64,000 bases of DNA from Legionella sp. (GCA_031291095.1 JARLJR010000083.1:107992-171991); one strand, 5' to 3'. Numbered from the stretch's first letter, positions 25,943 through 34,104 are shown. Notes: generated from the sequence alone by a model not told the origin. A program made the numbers and translations.

Positions 25943-26188
25943 TTAGGTATTTGCAGTCGCTGAATTTGTAGCCTTAATTTGATCGACAATTCTTTGAACT
26001 GCTAATTCTACATCCGTTTTCTCAACTTCGCTCATTGGAGGTGGAGGAGTAAACTGTGGTGAAGCAATTCTAATTCCTGTTCCGGGATAATATCTTGTTC
26101 CCGGTGCTGGTTTATAATCAGAAGGAAGAGGAACCTCATTCTGAGCAGCCGGAGCCACTTCTACAGTGGTCGGCGTTACTGTAAAGGG
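25943..26188 (-). CDS. C-terminal part of repeat protein, in the -1 frame
   Basis: From the CCCTTTA heptamer the -1 frame reads FTVTPTTVEVAPAAQNEVPL, then PSDYKPAPGTRYYPGTGIRI and a helical end (EVEKTDVELAVQRIVDQIKA), normal-looking phage protein. In the same frame upstream it would be an absurd CCSSCCSS string, so this segment is almost certainly joined to the frame of 26176-26625 by a -1 shift or an indel. Confidence 0.65.
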   Translation of the reverse strand, partial: PFTVTPTTVEVAPAAQNEVPLPSDYKPAPGTRYYPGTGIRIASPQFTPPPPMSEVEKTDVELAVQRIVDQIKATNSATANT

Positions 26189-26625
26189 CTTGGAACTGGA
26201 ACAGGCGCAACAGCAACTGTAGTTGTGCCAGTAGCAGCAACTGTAGTTGTGCCAGTAGCAGCAACTGGAGCAACAACTGGAGCAACAACTGGAGCAACAA
26301 CTGGAGCAACAACTGGAGCAGACGCAGGAATTACAGCATCTGTTGTTTGGGTAGTAACAGTGGTTGAAGTCGTAACAGGCTGTTCCTGTAGCCAAGCAAC
26401 AATTCGTGCTGAACCAAGAATAACCTTGTTATAATGTGCAATTAGAACGGCAGGATTCTTTGATCCTTCTAATTCAGCCTGTGCTGCAAGAAAGTCTTGT
26501 AGAACCAAATCGTGGGCAGTATCGACACCACGTCTAAAATACATTGATTCCGTAACAGAAGTTGATACCCCAACTGTTACACTTGCTTGCTGTAGGTTTG
26601 TTAATACGTCATGAAGTCTTGTCAT
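26176..26625 (-). CDS. Repeat-containing protein, zero-frame product
   Basis: 149 residues: a helical N-terminal domain (about 1-80: LHDVLTNLQQASVTVGVSTS... VLQDFLAAQAELEG... IVAWLQEQP) followed by a low-complexity Val-Ala-Pro linker (APVVAPVVAPVV, AATGTTTVAATGTTTVA), then a stop four codons after the slippery site. A late-type element lies 30 bp upstream, suggesting a virion or late protein. With the -1 extension it would be about 226 residues. Family unknown. Confidence 0.65.
   Translation of the reverse strand: MTRLHDVLTNLQQASVTVGVSTSVTESMYFRRGVDTAHDLVLQDFLAAQAELEGSKNPAVLIAHYNKVILGSARIVAWLQEQPVTTSTTVTTQTTDAVIPASAPVVAPVVAPVVAPVVAPVAATGTTTVAATGTTTVAVAPVPVPSPLQ
26182..26188 (-). other. Candidate -1 ribosomal frameshift heptamer (CCCTTTA)
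   Basis: Minus-strand C CCT TTA fits the X-XXY-YYZ slippery rule in the zero frame, six bases before the zero-frame TAA. A 5-bp stem-loop (CCACT-GTAGA-AGTGG) starts about 12 bases downstream. Confidence 0.5.
26213..26320. repeat. Tandem 24-bp and 12-bp repeats inside a gene
   Basis: Two adjacent identical 24-bp units (26213-26236 and 26237-26260) are followed by about five 12-bp units of the type gcaactggagca/aactggagcaac to 26320. All unit lengths are multiples of three, so copy-number change keeps the frame. Confidence 0.85.
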
Positions 26626-26644
26626 TTAAAATACTCTCCTTGGG

Positions 26645-28339
26645 TTATGCTCTATATTTATTCGATTGTAAGGTAATGATTGTCCGCTTACCGTTTGGAT
26701 AAGTGACAATATTTGAATGGGTCCAACTCGATGGTCCATCATTATAATTCATATAAAGATTTCCCAGAACCCCTGATTGATAGATTCCATCATAAATTCC
26801 TGCGGAATGGCTATGCCCAATATTTAGCTTAGACGCAATTTTAATTAACGACGTAGCTGTTGCTCTTGAACCATTTGGTCCAAGATGACCGTGGAAACCA
26901 CACTCAATACCACCAGAATCATGACAGATAATGAATGATCCGTTAATCGGACAAAATTCAATATTATGCAATCTTTGTGGGTCAGCATTTTTTAGAGCGT
27001 GTTTGAATACAGAAAACGTGTCATCTCCACGTTCCTGTGACTCGTAAACGGCTAATTGCATTTTTAAGAAGAATAGCGCGTTAATAGGGTCTTTGCGGTA
27101 ATCAGCCTTATTGAGCCATTTTGATAACCATAAATCATGATTGCTTTCATCTACGACAGATTTGCTCCATTCTCGCTCTGTCTGTCTTAAAAACTTAGCA
27201 ACATCAAGGACTTCTTCCTCGAGAGATTCCTTACCATTGATGTGGAGACGGAATCTCTCATGAGCATTATCCTCGTTATATGGGTTTCTTGATTCCCCAT
27301 CTAAAATATCGTGGAAGAACTGATATCGTGGACGTAAAAAGTCCAGAAGTGAATCATTTGATTCTGTCTTCCATGTTTCTGTATTAAAACCGAACGAAGC
27401 CATCGCCGCGACTTTATCTAACTTGCGACAATGGATATCACCCCAAGTAACCGCCTCGACTCGATTACCTGTTGTTACAACTCCATCTCGTACAACGACA
27501 TCTAAATCTTGGAATGAACCATCATCCGTAGCATTAATGTGACGACAAAATGTATTTCCTAAATCATCCTGCTCTACTATTACCGCACCGATAATATGGT
27601 GGAACGCAGCCTTCAAACCAGCCTTTTTTTGAATATAATTTTCAACAGTGCAGCAACCAGTTGTCATAATTACTGGAGGATAAATTCCATGCATTGATGG
27701 AATAGATTCCAAAGCAATCTTTGCATGTGGGAAAATACCTGTTCTTCCACGTGTGTATGTATGCAGTCCAGATAAAGGTCTTGTTGCTGTTGGGAGTGTA
27801 TTCATCTCTGCACAAAATAGTACAGAACCACAATTCATTTGGCTGAATACCAAATATGGTCTTACAATTTCGGAGAACACATTGTTTCTAGTTTCATGAT
27901 CTGTAAACGTTGCAAGATTATAAGTGAATGGTGCAACCAGAATTTCAGCATCATGGTGGTGAGAAAATGCCTGTAGGTTATTCCAAAAATCTAGATGAAC
28001 TGGAGTCTCATTCTGAGCCGCTGTTAAAATCCAACGCTTAATCTTAGTCTTTAATTTAAGAGTAGTTAATGATGGAAATCTTGCTGGTCCAGCGTAAAGT
28101 GTCCAATCAGGAAGATAATTTTCCATATCATTTGCAGCTCGACGTTCTTGACCAACTAACCACTTATTAACCATTTTAGCCGTGGTTGGTCTGTTATGAT
28201 TTTCGGTTAAACGTTTTGCTACTTCTGTACAAGAAGATCCCTTCCCGCCTAATTGACGAAAAGGAACATAACCATCCATAAGAACTTCTTCAAATACTGT
28301 TCTGTATAATTCCCATTTGTCATAATCAATATCGTACAA
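26645..28339 (-). CDS. Metallophosphoesterase-like protein, T5 A1-like
   Basis: 564 residues. An N-terminal region resembles a helix-turn-helix (SSCTEVAKRLTENHNRPTTA, KMVNKWLVGQE). Later segments carry phosphoesterase-type metal ligands: AVTWGDIHCRKLD, ICHDSGGIECGFHGHLGPNG and NIGHSHSAGIYDG. From memory, T5 A1, a pre-early protein linked to host DNA degradation and two-step DNA transfer, has this size and motif set. The relation is inferred; the fold and metal sites are better supported than the biological role. Confidence 0.65.
   Translation of the reverse strand: MYDIDYDKWELYRTVFEEVLMDGYVPFRQLGGKGSSCTEVAKRLTENHNRPTTAKMVNKWLVGQERRAANDMENYLPDWTLYAGPARFPSLTTLKLKTKIKRWILTAAQNETPVHLDFWNNLQAFSHHHDAEILVAPFTYNLATFTDHETRNNVFSEIVRPYLVFSQMNCGSVLFCAEMNTLPTATRPLSGLHTYTRGRTGIFPHAKIALESIPSMHGIYPPVIMTTGCCTVENYIQKKAGLKAAFHHIIGAVIVEQDDLGNTFCRHINATDDGSFQDLDVVVRDGVVTTGNRVEAVTWGDIHCRKLDKVAAMASFGFNTETWKTESNDSLLDFLRPRYQFFHDILDGESRNPYNEDNAHERFRLHINGKESLEEEVLDVAKFLRQTEREWSKSVVDESNHDLWLSKWLNKADYRKDPINALFFLKMQLAVYESQERGDDTFSVFKHALKNADPQRLHNIEFCPINGSFIICHDSGGIECGFHGHLGPNGSRATATSLIKIASKLNIGHSHSAGIYDGIYQSGVLGNLYMNYNDGPSSWTHSNIVTYPNGKRTIITLQSNKYRA
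26655..26662 (-). promoter_or_regulatory. Late-type promoter element (AATAAATA)
   Basis: AATAAATA on the minus strand, inside the 3' end of the phosphoesterase-like gene and 30 bp upstream of the 26176-26625 start, the usual spacing for late genes here. Confidence 0.5.
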
Positions 28340-28361
28340 TGAATATATCCTTTATAAGAAT

Positions 28362-28435
28362 TGGCTGGGAGACAAGGATTCGAACCCTGATTAATGCAGT
28401 CAAAGTGCACCTTCCGACCGTTAGAAGATCTCCCA
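28362..28435 (-). tRNA. tRNA-Gln(TTG)
   Basis: Acceptor TGGGAGA/TCTCCCA, anticodon stem GTGCA/TGCAT with loop CTTTGAC (anticodon TTG), T arm with GGTTCGAATCC, discriminator G and encoded CCA. It lies six bases from tRNA-Gly. Confidence 0.92.
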
Positions 28436-28441
28436 ACAAAT

Positions 28442-28515
28442 TGGAGCGGGTAAACGGAGTCGAACCGTCCTCTTCAGTTTGGAAAACTGAGGCACAGCCT
28501 CTATACCATACCCGC
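28442..28515 (-). tRNA. tRNA-Gly(TCC)
   Basis: Acceptor GCGGGTA/TACCCGC, anticodon stem TCAGT/ACTGA with loop TTTCCAA (anticodon TCC), T arm GACGG-TTCGACT-CCGTT, discriminator T and encoded CCA. Reads GGA codons, common in this AT-rich genome. Confidence 0.92.
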
Positions 28516-28523
28516 ATATTCAA

Positions 28524-28784
28524 TTAAACAATTCGTGCGATTACTTCATTTTCACGAAGCACTAGGTATTTAGACCCTTCATGAACGATACTCAAAAACT
28601 TCAGGGGCTTCAGAAGAACCTTTTCACCTTCTGTTACTGATGTGACCGAAGGGCCAACAGCAGCAACTGTTCCTGTTAGGTTTACATTTACTGTAACACC
28701 TTCTGGTACAAACAGTCCAGTCTTTGACTCAAAAGTATCTTCTGTTACTAAAACAACATCTTGAATTGGCTTTAATTTAGACAT
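28524..28784 (-). CDS. GroES-like co-chaperonin
   Basis: 86 residues from the ATG at 28784; the AAGGAG site is 9 bases upstream, whereas the ATG at 28793 lies directly on it. LKPIQDVVLVTEDTFESKTG, VPEGV, GTVAAVGPSVTSVTEGEKVL and a final LRENEVIARIV match the Cpn10 fold with its mobile loop. T4 gp31 plays this role with host GroEL for capsid folding; a similar job is inferred. Confidence 0.85.
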   Translation of the reverse strand: MSKLKPIQDVVLVTEDTFESKTGLFVPEGVTVNVNLTGTVAAVGPSVTSVTEGEKVLLKPLKFLSIVHEGSKYLVLRENEVIARIV

Positions 28785-28785
28785 A

Positions 28786-29106
28786 TTATTCATCTCCTTT
28801 TACATGTTCAATTGCTTTATTTGGATCTGCTGTTCTCCAGTCAGGCCACTTTCTATTTTCATTTTTTGTTTGCTTGTAATTAATTTTAGAAGCAATTTCG
28901 CTTGGAGAATATCCTGCTCTCCATGCACCATCTAAAGCAAGAAGAATTAAATCTACCCATTCTTCAAGATCAGTTGGTGATTCTTCTATTTCTTTCAATT
29001 CCCTACGAATATGATCAAGAACACCACTAGTACGCTGGCCTGGACCATATGTATGGGCAGAAAATTCTTTCTGTCTATGTAAATGCTTTACTAAATCAAA
29101 TTCCAT
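28786..29106 (-). CDS. DUF550-like dATP/dGTP diphosphohydrolase family protein
   Basis: 106 residues. HRQKEFSAHTYGPGQRTSGV, LDHIRRELKEIEE, PTDLEEWVDLILLALDGAWR and INYKQTKNENRKWPDW follow the DUF550 pattern, with the E-x-x-E and D residues of the MazG-like all-alpha NTP pyrophosphohydrolase fold. A house-cleaning or dNTP-pool role is expected. It overlaps a second MazG-like gene by 11 bases. Confidence 0.78.
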   Translation of the reverse strand: MEFDLVKHLHRQKEFSAHTYGPGQRTSGVLDHIRRELKEIEESPTDLEEWVDLILLALDGAWRAGYSPSEIASKINYKQTKNENRKWPDWRTADPNKAIEHVKGDE

Positions 29107-29557
29107 CTAACACCTTTTTCATATCAGCAGGTTCATATAATGCAGATTTAATCACCTTACCATCTGCCCGACGAAGTACATTTCCATTTTCATCAAGTTT
29201 AGTCATATTAGATCGATGAACTTCTGCAAAACATTGATCTACATCAATACCCATTGAAACACCAGTTCCATAAATTACATAAAGCAAATCACAAAGTTCT
29301 TTTGCTACATCATAAATGGTTTCTTCTTCAAAGGCAGTATTTAATTCATCATATTCTTCTTTAATAAGTCTATCCCGCAACTCTTGATCTTCTATATCAA
29401 GAATAGTTGGCTTATCGTTAGTAAGAACTCCAAAAGTTTCATGGAATTCCTTTACCATTTCATAATTTGATTTCTTCTTCGGCTGAGTGTTTGGAATATT
29501 CCAAACACTCATAAGATCATTAAAATTTGCAATATAACTCATATCTTTATCTGACAC
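29096..29557 (-). CDS. MazG-like NTP pyrophosphohydrolase
   Basis: 153 residues. After a short N-terminal extension, EMVKEFHETFGVL, LIKEEYDELNTAF and IYDVAKELCDLLYVIYGTGV give the helix motifs E-x-x-E and D of the MazG/HisE fold; VHRSNMTKLDENG is typical of phage members. It would hydrolyse dNTPs or an alarmone-like nucleotide. It overlaps gene 46 by one base. Confidence 0.82.
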   Translation of the reverse strand: MSDKDMSYIANFNDLMSVWNIPNTQPKKKSNYEMVKEFHETFGVLTNDKPTILDIEDQELRDRLIKEEYDELNTAFEEETIYDVAKELCDLLYVIYGTGVSMGIDVDQCFAEVHRSNMTKLDENGNVLRRADGKVIKSALYEPADMKKVLDGI

Positions 29558-31287
29558 TACGCTGCTTCCTCACATATCCTTGAAAAGTTACGGTTCTTTT
29601 CCACACGAATCACTCGATCAAACTGATCGAACACTTCTTCTGATTTGTGGGAAATAATGAAAGTATTTGTACCTAAGTCCATATTTTTTAATATTTTAAT
29701 AAAATCAGAAACGCCAGCAGCGTCTAATGAACTATCTAAAATCTCATCCAAAATAAGAATTGAACAAGAAATTGAATTTCTCATATTTGTGATTGCTCTC
29801 CAAGCGAGAAGAATCGCTAAATTGATTCTTAACCGTTCGCCTTCGGAGAAAGAGTAATACGTGAACTTATCCCGATCACTTGATTTAATTGTTTCTTCAA
29901 AATTTTCATCGAGCGTGAAGTTCACGTAAAATTCTAACGAAGCAAGATATTTATTAATCTGCTTGTTGATAATTGGCATATACTTTTTAAGCAGTTTACC
30001 CTTTATAATAGGAAGTTGGGTAAGAGCGCTCTTTAAGTAATTCTTATTCTCAATAAGTAAGTTATACTCTTGTGTGAGGAATGTCAAGCGATTTTCTTGA
30101 TCTTTTATTTTATTTTCGTCTACATCGATAACCTTGGTCTTTTTAATTAATGAAATTTCCCTTTTGATGTCATCAATATAGGTTTTCCAAGTTTCAATCT
30201 GCATACTTTTTTTAAAGACCTCACGTTCGATCTCACTGATCTCTTTTCCGACCTTATTGATTTCTTGTTCACGAGTACTTAGTTTGGCTATTTCGATACG
30301 TAGTTTTTCGATACCATCAACCAACTCGTCATGCTTCTTTTGCTTTTCAGAGATTGTTTCATTTTTAAAATCGACTGCAATAACCTGCTTACAAGTTGGA
30401 CAATTATCATGGTCATCAAGGAAACGAATATCCTTGGCTAGAATATCTCTCTTATTTCTTAAGGTTGAAATAAGACCTTCGTATTTTATTTTCTTTTCAT
30501 CCACATTATCTGCATCAAAAATTGTAGCAAGTAATTTGGAAATGTTTTCCTGATAATAACCAATGTCATCAGTATAGATGTTAATCTGTACCTCAGTTTC
30601 AGAGATTCGATCAAGTTTATCTTCCACCAAAGTATCATTTGACCTTTGGGTTTCAGCTTGATGGTTTTTGATTAACTTAATTTTTTCTTCGACCAATTCC
30701 TTTTCATTTTGAATTGAACGAACTTGATTATCATTATCTGTAATTTTAGTTTTAATTACCGAAGTCATGCCAGTGAATACTTGTAAATCCGTTAATTCTT
30801 CAATAACTTCTCTACGCTTAGGTGTAGTTAATTCCATAAACGGGGTATAAGAAGATGAACCAAGCATTACAATCTGACAAAATGTAGTATAATTCATCCT
30901 AAGAATCTGGTTTTCGAGGACGTCCTTTTGATAGTCTCGAACGTCAGAAGTTTGATTAATTAAATCTTCATTTTTATAAATTTCAAACACATCTGGTTTG
31001 ATTCCACGGATAATTTTATAAACATCAGAACCAATCGAAAAAATTAATTCAATAACGCATTTCTTTTTTGTAATATTATTTGGGAGTTGTTCCTTGGTTA
31101 ACTTTTTATATGCCTTCTTATAAAGAGCAAAGCATATTGCATCAGTAACAATAGTTGACTTACCAGCACCATTAGTTCCCATAATCACAGAGGTATTATG
31201 GGAATCCAACTGTAGTTCAGTCCACTCGTTTCCATATGATAAAAAGTTCTTGATACGAACTGAGTGAAATTTAATTTGCACAGGCAA
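29557..31287 (-). CDS. 46: Recombination exonuclease subunit gp46 (SbcC/Rad50-like)
   Basis: 576 residues, near T4 gp46 (560). N-terminal Walker A GTNGAGKST, central coiled coil with zinc hook CPTCKQ, ABC signature SFSEGERLRINLAILL and Walker B SILILDEILDSSLD. With gp47 it resects DNA ends for recombination-dependent replication and helps degrade host DNA. Confidence 0.95.
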   Translation of the reverse strand: MPVQIKFHSVRIKNFLSYGNEWTELQLDSHNTSVIMGTNGAGKSTIVTDAICFALYKKAYKKLTKEQLPNNITKKKCVIELIFSIGSDVYKIIRGIKPDVFEIYKNEDLINQTSDVRDYQKDVLENQILRMNYTTFCQIVMLGSSSYTPFMELTTPKRREVIEELTDLQVFTGMTSVIKTKITDNDNQVRSIQNEKELVEEKIKLIKNHQAETQRSNDTLVEDKLDRISETEVQINIYTDDIGYYQENISKLLATIFDADNVDEKKIKYEGLISTLRNKRDILAKDIRFLDDHDNCPTCKQVIAVDFKNETISEKQKKHDELVDGIEKLRIEIAKLSTREQEINKVGKEISEIEREVFKKSMQIETWKTYIDDIKREISLIKKTKVIDVDENKIKDQENRLTFLTQEYNLLIENKNYLKSALTQLPIIKGKLLKKYMPIINKQINKYLASLEFYVNFTLDENFEETIKSSDRDKFTYYSFSEGERLRINLAILLAWRAITNMRNSISCSILILDEILDSSLDAAGVSDFIKILKNMDLGTNTFIISHKSEEVFDQFDRVIRVEKNRNFSRICEEAA

Positions 31288-32320
31288 GAGCCTCCTGATA
31301 TGCTGAAATTAGAATGTCGGCCATCCTTTCTTTGTCAAAGTCTCCTGACATTCCATACACGTGGGTTTTGAAAGAAGAAGGCGTATCTTCACACGTGGTT
31401 TCATCCACATCTTCTCCAACGATTTCCTCCTGCTCGGCAATAACCTTACAATCTTCAACACCAACCTTCTGCAACGATTCCACAAATTTATCAAGCTTCG
31501 CATAGTCTTTAACACCTGTTGGATAAATTTTTATAATACAGTTCTTAAAATGATTCGCAGTTAAACCTGTTTCTTCCAAATAATCATCCGTCCATAAGAT
31601 TTTATGAAAGATCTTAAATGGATTCTGTACGAATGTTACTTCGGAAGTTTCGGTGTCGTAGACTGTGAAACCTCTTGGGTCTTCCGAGTCCGACCATGTG
31701 TACTCACCCGCAGCACCAATAAAACTAACATGATTAGAAACAGAACTGTGATGAAAGTGTCCACTAAATACCGAATCGAAGCGATCAAAAAGAGACTCAT
31801 TGTAGCCATGTGATAAAATTCCTCCTTTATACATCTGGAAACCAGCTAGTTCCAAATGCCCCATAACAACTTTTGCATCAGACGTATTGAGTAGTTCCAC
31901 CGTTCTATCGTAATTATCTTTACACATCCAAGGGACGAATAGAACCTTAAAACCTTCAATTAACACTTCTTGTGGGTAATCAATAATCTCAATATCATAA
32001 TCGTGATACAACTCCTTAGCGGAATGAATCTCAAGTTTATGTTTGTAATATGAATCATGATTTCCGACGATTTGGTAATAATTTAAATCTCGTTCCATCA
32101 TTGACTGAAAATAATCAATTCTCATTCTTGATGTTGTGTAATACGAGATTGACTTTCTGGAATCAACCAAATCACCAAGATGGACAACATGTTTAATATC
32201 ATGCTTATCGATATACGGAAATAGAATCTGATCTAGAAACTTCTTCATATTGTTATGATAAAACGGAGACGCATTATGACAACCAAAATGAGTATCCGTT
32301 AGCATTAATATTTTTGTCAC
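31271..32320 (-). CDS. 47: Recombination nuclease subunit gp47 (SbcD/Mre11-like)
   Basis: 349 residues, near T4 gp47 (339). Phosphoesterase motifs: LTDTHFG, HLGDLVDSRK, IVGNHDSYYKH, VMGHLE and FSGHFHHS. It is the nuclease partner of gp46 and overlaps it by 17 bases. Confidence 0.95.
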   Translation of the reverse strand: MTKILMLTDTHFGCHNASPFYHNNMKKFLDQILFPYIDKHDIKHVVHLGDLVDSRKSISYYTTSRMRIDYFQSMMERDLNYYQIVGNHDSYYKHKLEIHSAKELYHDYDIEIIDYPQEVLIEGFKVLFVPWMCKDNYDRTVELLNTSDAKVVMGHLELAGFQMYKGGILSHGYNESLFDRFDSVFSGHFHHSSVSNHVSFIGAAGEYTWSDSEDPRGFTVYDTETSEVTFVQNPFKIFHKILWTDDYLEETGLTANHFKNCIIKIYPTGVKDYAKLDKFVESLQKVGVEDCKVIAEQEEIVGEDVDETTCEDTPSSFKTHVYGMSGDFDKERMADILISAYQEALACAN

Positions 32321-32517
32321 TTACGAGGATTCCTAGCTTCTTTGTGAGCGGCATTAAATAATTTGTACCGTTCTAATTCTTCATTACAAAAATCTCTAAT
32401 AACTTCTAGACGTAGCTGATAATTCTGCTGTGCATGATTCTGTTCCTCAGAAAAAAGTTTCTGAGCAAGATCTGTAACGATCTGTGGAACCAAATAAATT
32501 TTTGAAATACTAACCAT
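32317..32517 (-). CDS. Small hypothetical protein between 47 and 55
   Basis: 66 residues, helical (IVTDLAQKLFSEEQNHAQQN, LEVIRDFCNEELERYKLFNA). It overlaps gene 47 by 4 bases and lies just after gene 55. Function unknown. Confidence 0.65.
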   Translation of the reverse strand: MVSISKIYLVPQIVTDLAQKLFSEEQNHAQQNYQLRLEVIRDFCNEELERYKLFNAAHKEARNPRK

Positions 32518-32519
32518 AA

Positions 32520-33068
32520 TTATGCTTCCTTTGCATCAAGCAATTTTTGTTTTTGTTTACGAATTTTTTCTTCGTATTGTTCAATTACACGGTCGGAAGC
32601 ATCAACAAGTGAAACACCATCCTTTGTAGTCATGGTGGCTTGGACTTCCGTAAGCAACTCGCCATTCATAGAATTATAAATGTTCTTGTGCTTAATATAA
32701 TGCTGCTTCTGCTCTTTATTAATTCTGTTGACAAAAGCGTTAAATGCGATCATAGTGAAATATGCAAACGCATTAGGTTTTTCAATCATATAATTTGGAA
32801 CAGCCTGAATACAACTTAAAATTCCATCCCCAATCATTTCTTCTTTATATGAGTAATTAATAAATTGGTATGAATATGAAAGATGAACACAGATTTTCTG
32901 TATATCAACAGCGATTGAGTTTGGAATCGTTGGAACCAAACCATTACGTCGTTCCTCAACGTGCTTCTTACAAACATCTAAATAAATTTTTATATTTTCA
33001 AATAACTTTTTATTATCTACATAATGTTGTCTTTTGGTATTTTGATTGTAGTGAGTTATTTTTGACAT
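32520..33068 (-). CDS. 55: Late transcription sigma factor gp55
   Basis: 182 residues, close to T4 gp55 (185). The sigma region 2-like part (NYSYKEEMIGDGILSCIQAV, NAFAYFTMIAFNAFVNRI) is clear. gp55 directs host RNA polymerase to TATAAATA boxes, many of which occur in this window. A GGGAG ribosome binding site precedes the start, and a sigma70-type promoter lies 59 bp upstream. Confidence 0.92.
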   Translation of the reverse strand: MSKITHYNQNTKRQHYVDNKKLFENIKIYLDVCKKHVEERRNGLVPTIPNSIAVDIQKICVHLSYSYQFINYSYKEEMIGDGILSCIQAVPNYMIEKPNAFAYFTMIAFNAFVNRINKEQKQHYIKHKNIYNSMNGELLTEVQATMTTKDGVSLVDASDRVIEQYEEKIRKQKQKLLDAKEA

Positions 33069-33126
33069 TTTTTCTCCCGAAACCGTTTCCGCTGTCTATT
33101 TCTAGACTAAATATTCTATAGTCTGT

Positions 33127-33154
33127 ATGATACTCGAATAAAAAATTATGTCAA
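33127..33154 (-). promoter_or_regulatory. Sigma70-type promoter for the gene 55 operon
   Basis: Minus strand -35 TTGACA (33149-33154), 16-bp spacer, -10 TATCAT (33127-33132). It would drive 55, 47, 46 and the genes beyond. Confidence 0.7.
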
Positions 33155-33599
33155 GCAGAAACCTGTTGACATTCGATAAAAAATGGATTAAGTGTATAAA
33201 CTTATGTTATCTTACATAGCCTCCAAAACAAAAATCCCTAACGAAAGAGACAGCAGTTGCCTTGAAAAGCACTGGAGGTCAGAATGGGGTATGAGGCAAA
33301 TCATAAAATATAAGAGCAAGCTCTGTTTGAAACTTTACAACTTGCAAGAAAAATTATATGTCGTTCTGATGGCTTTAATTTTCTCCTCGATAATTTAGAA
33401 AACAGTACATAAAAGGCGTAAAGGTCGTCACGTCTTACTTGTAATAAAGTTGTACTATCAGAATGTGTACCGCATATACACCATTTCCTTATACAGGAAA
33501 AGTGTATCCAGAACGCGATTGACCACAGCAAACAATTAATTACAACTTACAGCTAACCCGCAGCGAAGCGAAGCGAAGCAAGGGGCCGAAGGCCCACTG
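33155..33599. other. Gene-poor interval with hairpin and short repeat
   Basis: No convincing gene: short frames on both strands lack ribosome binding sites and normal composition. A TTGACA lies on the plus strand near 33164 without a fitting -10. At the right end is a gcgaa repeat (gcgaagcgaagcgaagca, about 33562-33579) followed by a GC-rich hairpin GGGCC-GAA-GGCCC near 33581-33593, just after the stop of 33600-34067. An unannotated small RNA is possible. Confidence 0.4.
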
Positions 33600-34067
33600 T
33601 TAATTCTTGGAATCTGTTGGTGGGATTAGATGTTCCAAAGCCCACTTATAATACTGGTCGTCGTCAATCTCATTATCCTCTGGTACTGCTTCGACTTCTG
33701 GTTCCTTAATATCGGATTCCAATGTATTCATCTTGGCAATAAGGGAATCGAGATAAACGGTTGATCCGATAATCTGCTGCTTTAGTTTATCTTTGGTTGC
33801 AGCATAAAGGATAAGGAATCGTGTATAATAATCTTCCAATTCCTTATGAACAATATATTTGGATACAATATTATTTACATAAAATGGAATAATTTCCATA
33901 TCCGTGTAAAGATTATATGTAATTAGATTCATGACTTCATTACCAGCAGAATTAAATTTCCATTCAATAATACAAGGGTTTCGTAACCTAATAATAGTAT
34001 CTGTTCTAAATTCAAATTCACCAATAACTTCTTCATTATTTGATAGCTTAAGACAATAAACTTCCAT
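33600..34067 (-). CDS. Conserved T4-like phage protein, Sm-like N-terminus
   Basis: 155 residues. The start MEVYCLKLSNNEEVIGEFEF and RLRNPCIIEW fits a small beta-barrel (Sm-like) pattern that I associate with T4-like phage proteins of unknown role, followed by a helical region and an acidic C-terminus. A hairpin lies in its leader. Function unknown. Confidence 0.7.
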   Translation of the reverse strand: MEVYCLKLSNNEEVIGEFEFRTDTIIRLRNPCIIEWKFNSAGNEVMNLITYNLYTDMEIIPFYVNNIVSKYIVHKELEDYYTRFLILYAATKDKLKQQIIGSTVYLDSLIAKMNTLESDIKEPEVEAVPEDNEIDDDQYYKWALEHLIPPTDSKN

Positions 34068-34087
34068 ATTAATTCATCCTTTACAAT

Positions 34088-34104
34088 GGCGCTTCGCGAG
34101 CGCC
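34088..34104. other. GC-rich hairpin in the leader of 33600-34067
   Basis: 6-bp stem GGCGCT-TCGCG-AGCGCC, 20 bp upstream of the start, with no T run on either side. It may protect the mRNA 5' end or tune translation; it stands out in AT-rich DNA. Confidence 0.5.

Noticed and set aside
26213-26320. CRISPR array.
   Set aside because: Repeats are short, directly adjacent, in frame and within a gene, with no spacers.
25943-26395. A 150-residue frame with CCSSCCSS and CCYWHNYS repeats, looking like a cysteine-rich protein.
   Set aside because: The Cys-rich part is only the out-of-frame reading of the Val-Ala-Pro repeats; only the part after the slippery site looks like real protein.
26225-26434. 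Plus-strand frame of ATTGATTGATTG type.
   Set aside because: Reverse-strand shadow of the tandem repeats, with no ribosome binding site.
33192-33398. Plus-strand 60-odd-residue frame in the gap near gene 55.
   Set aside because: No ribosome binding site, mixed composition and no family resemblance; treated as non-coding.
33301-33531. Minus-strand 76-residue frame in the same gap.
   Set aside because: Cys/Trp/His-rich composition unlike neighbours and no start signal.
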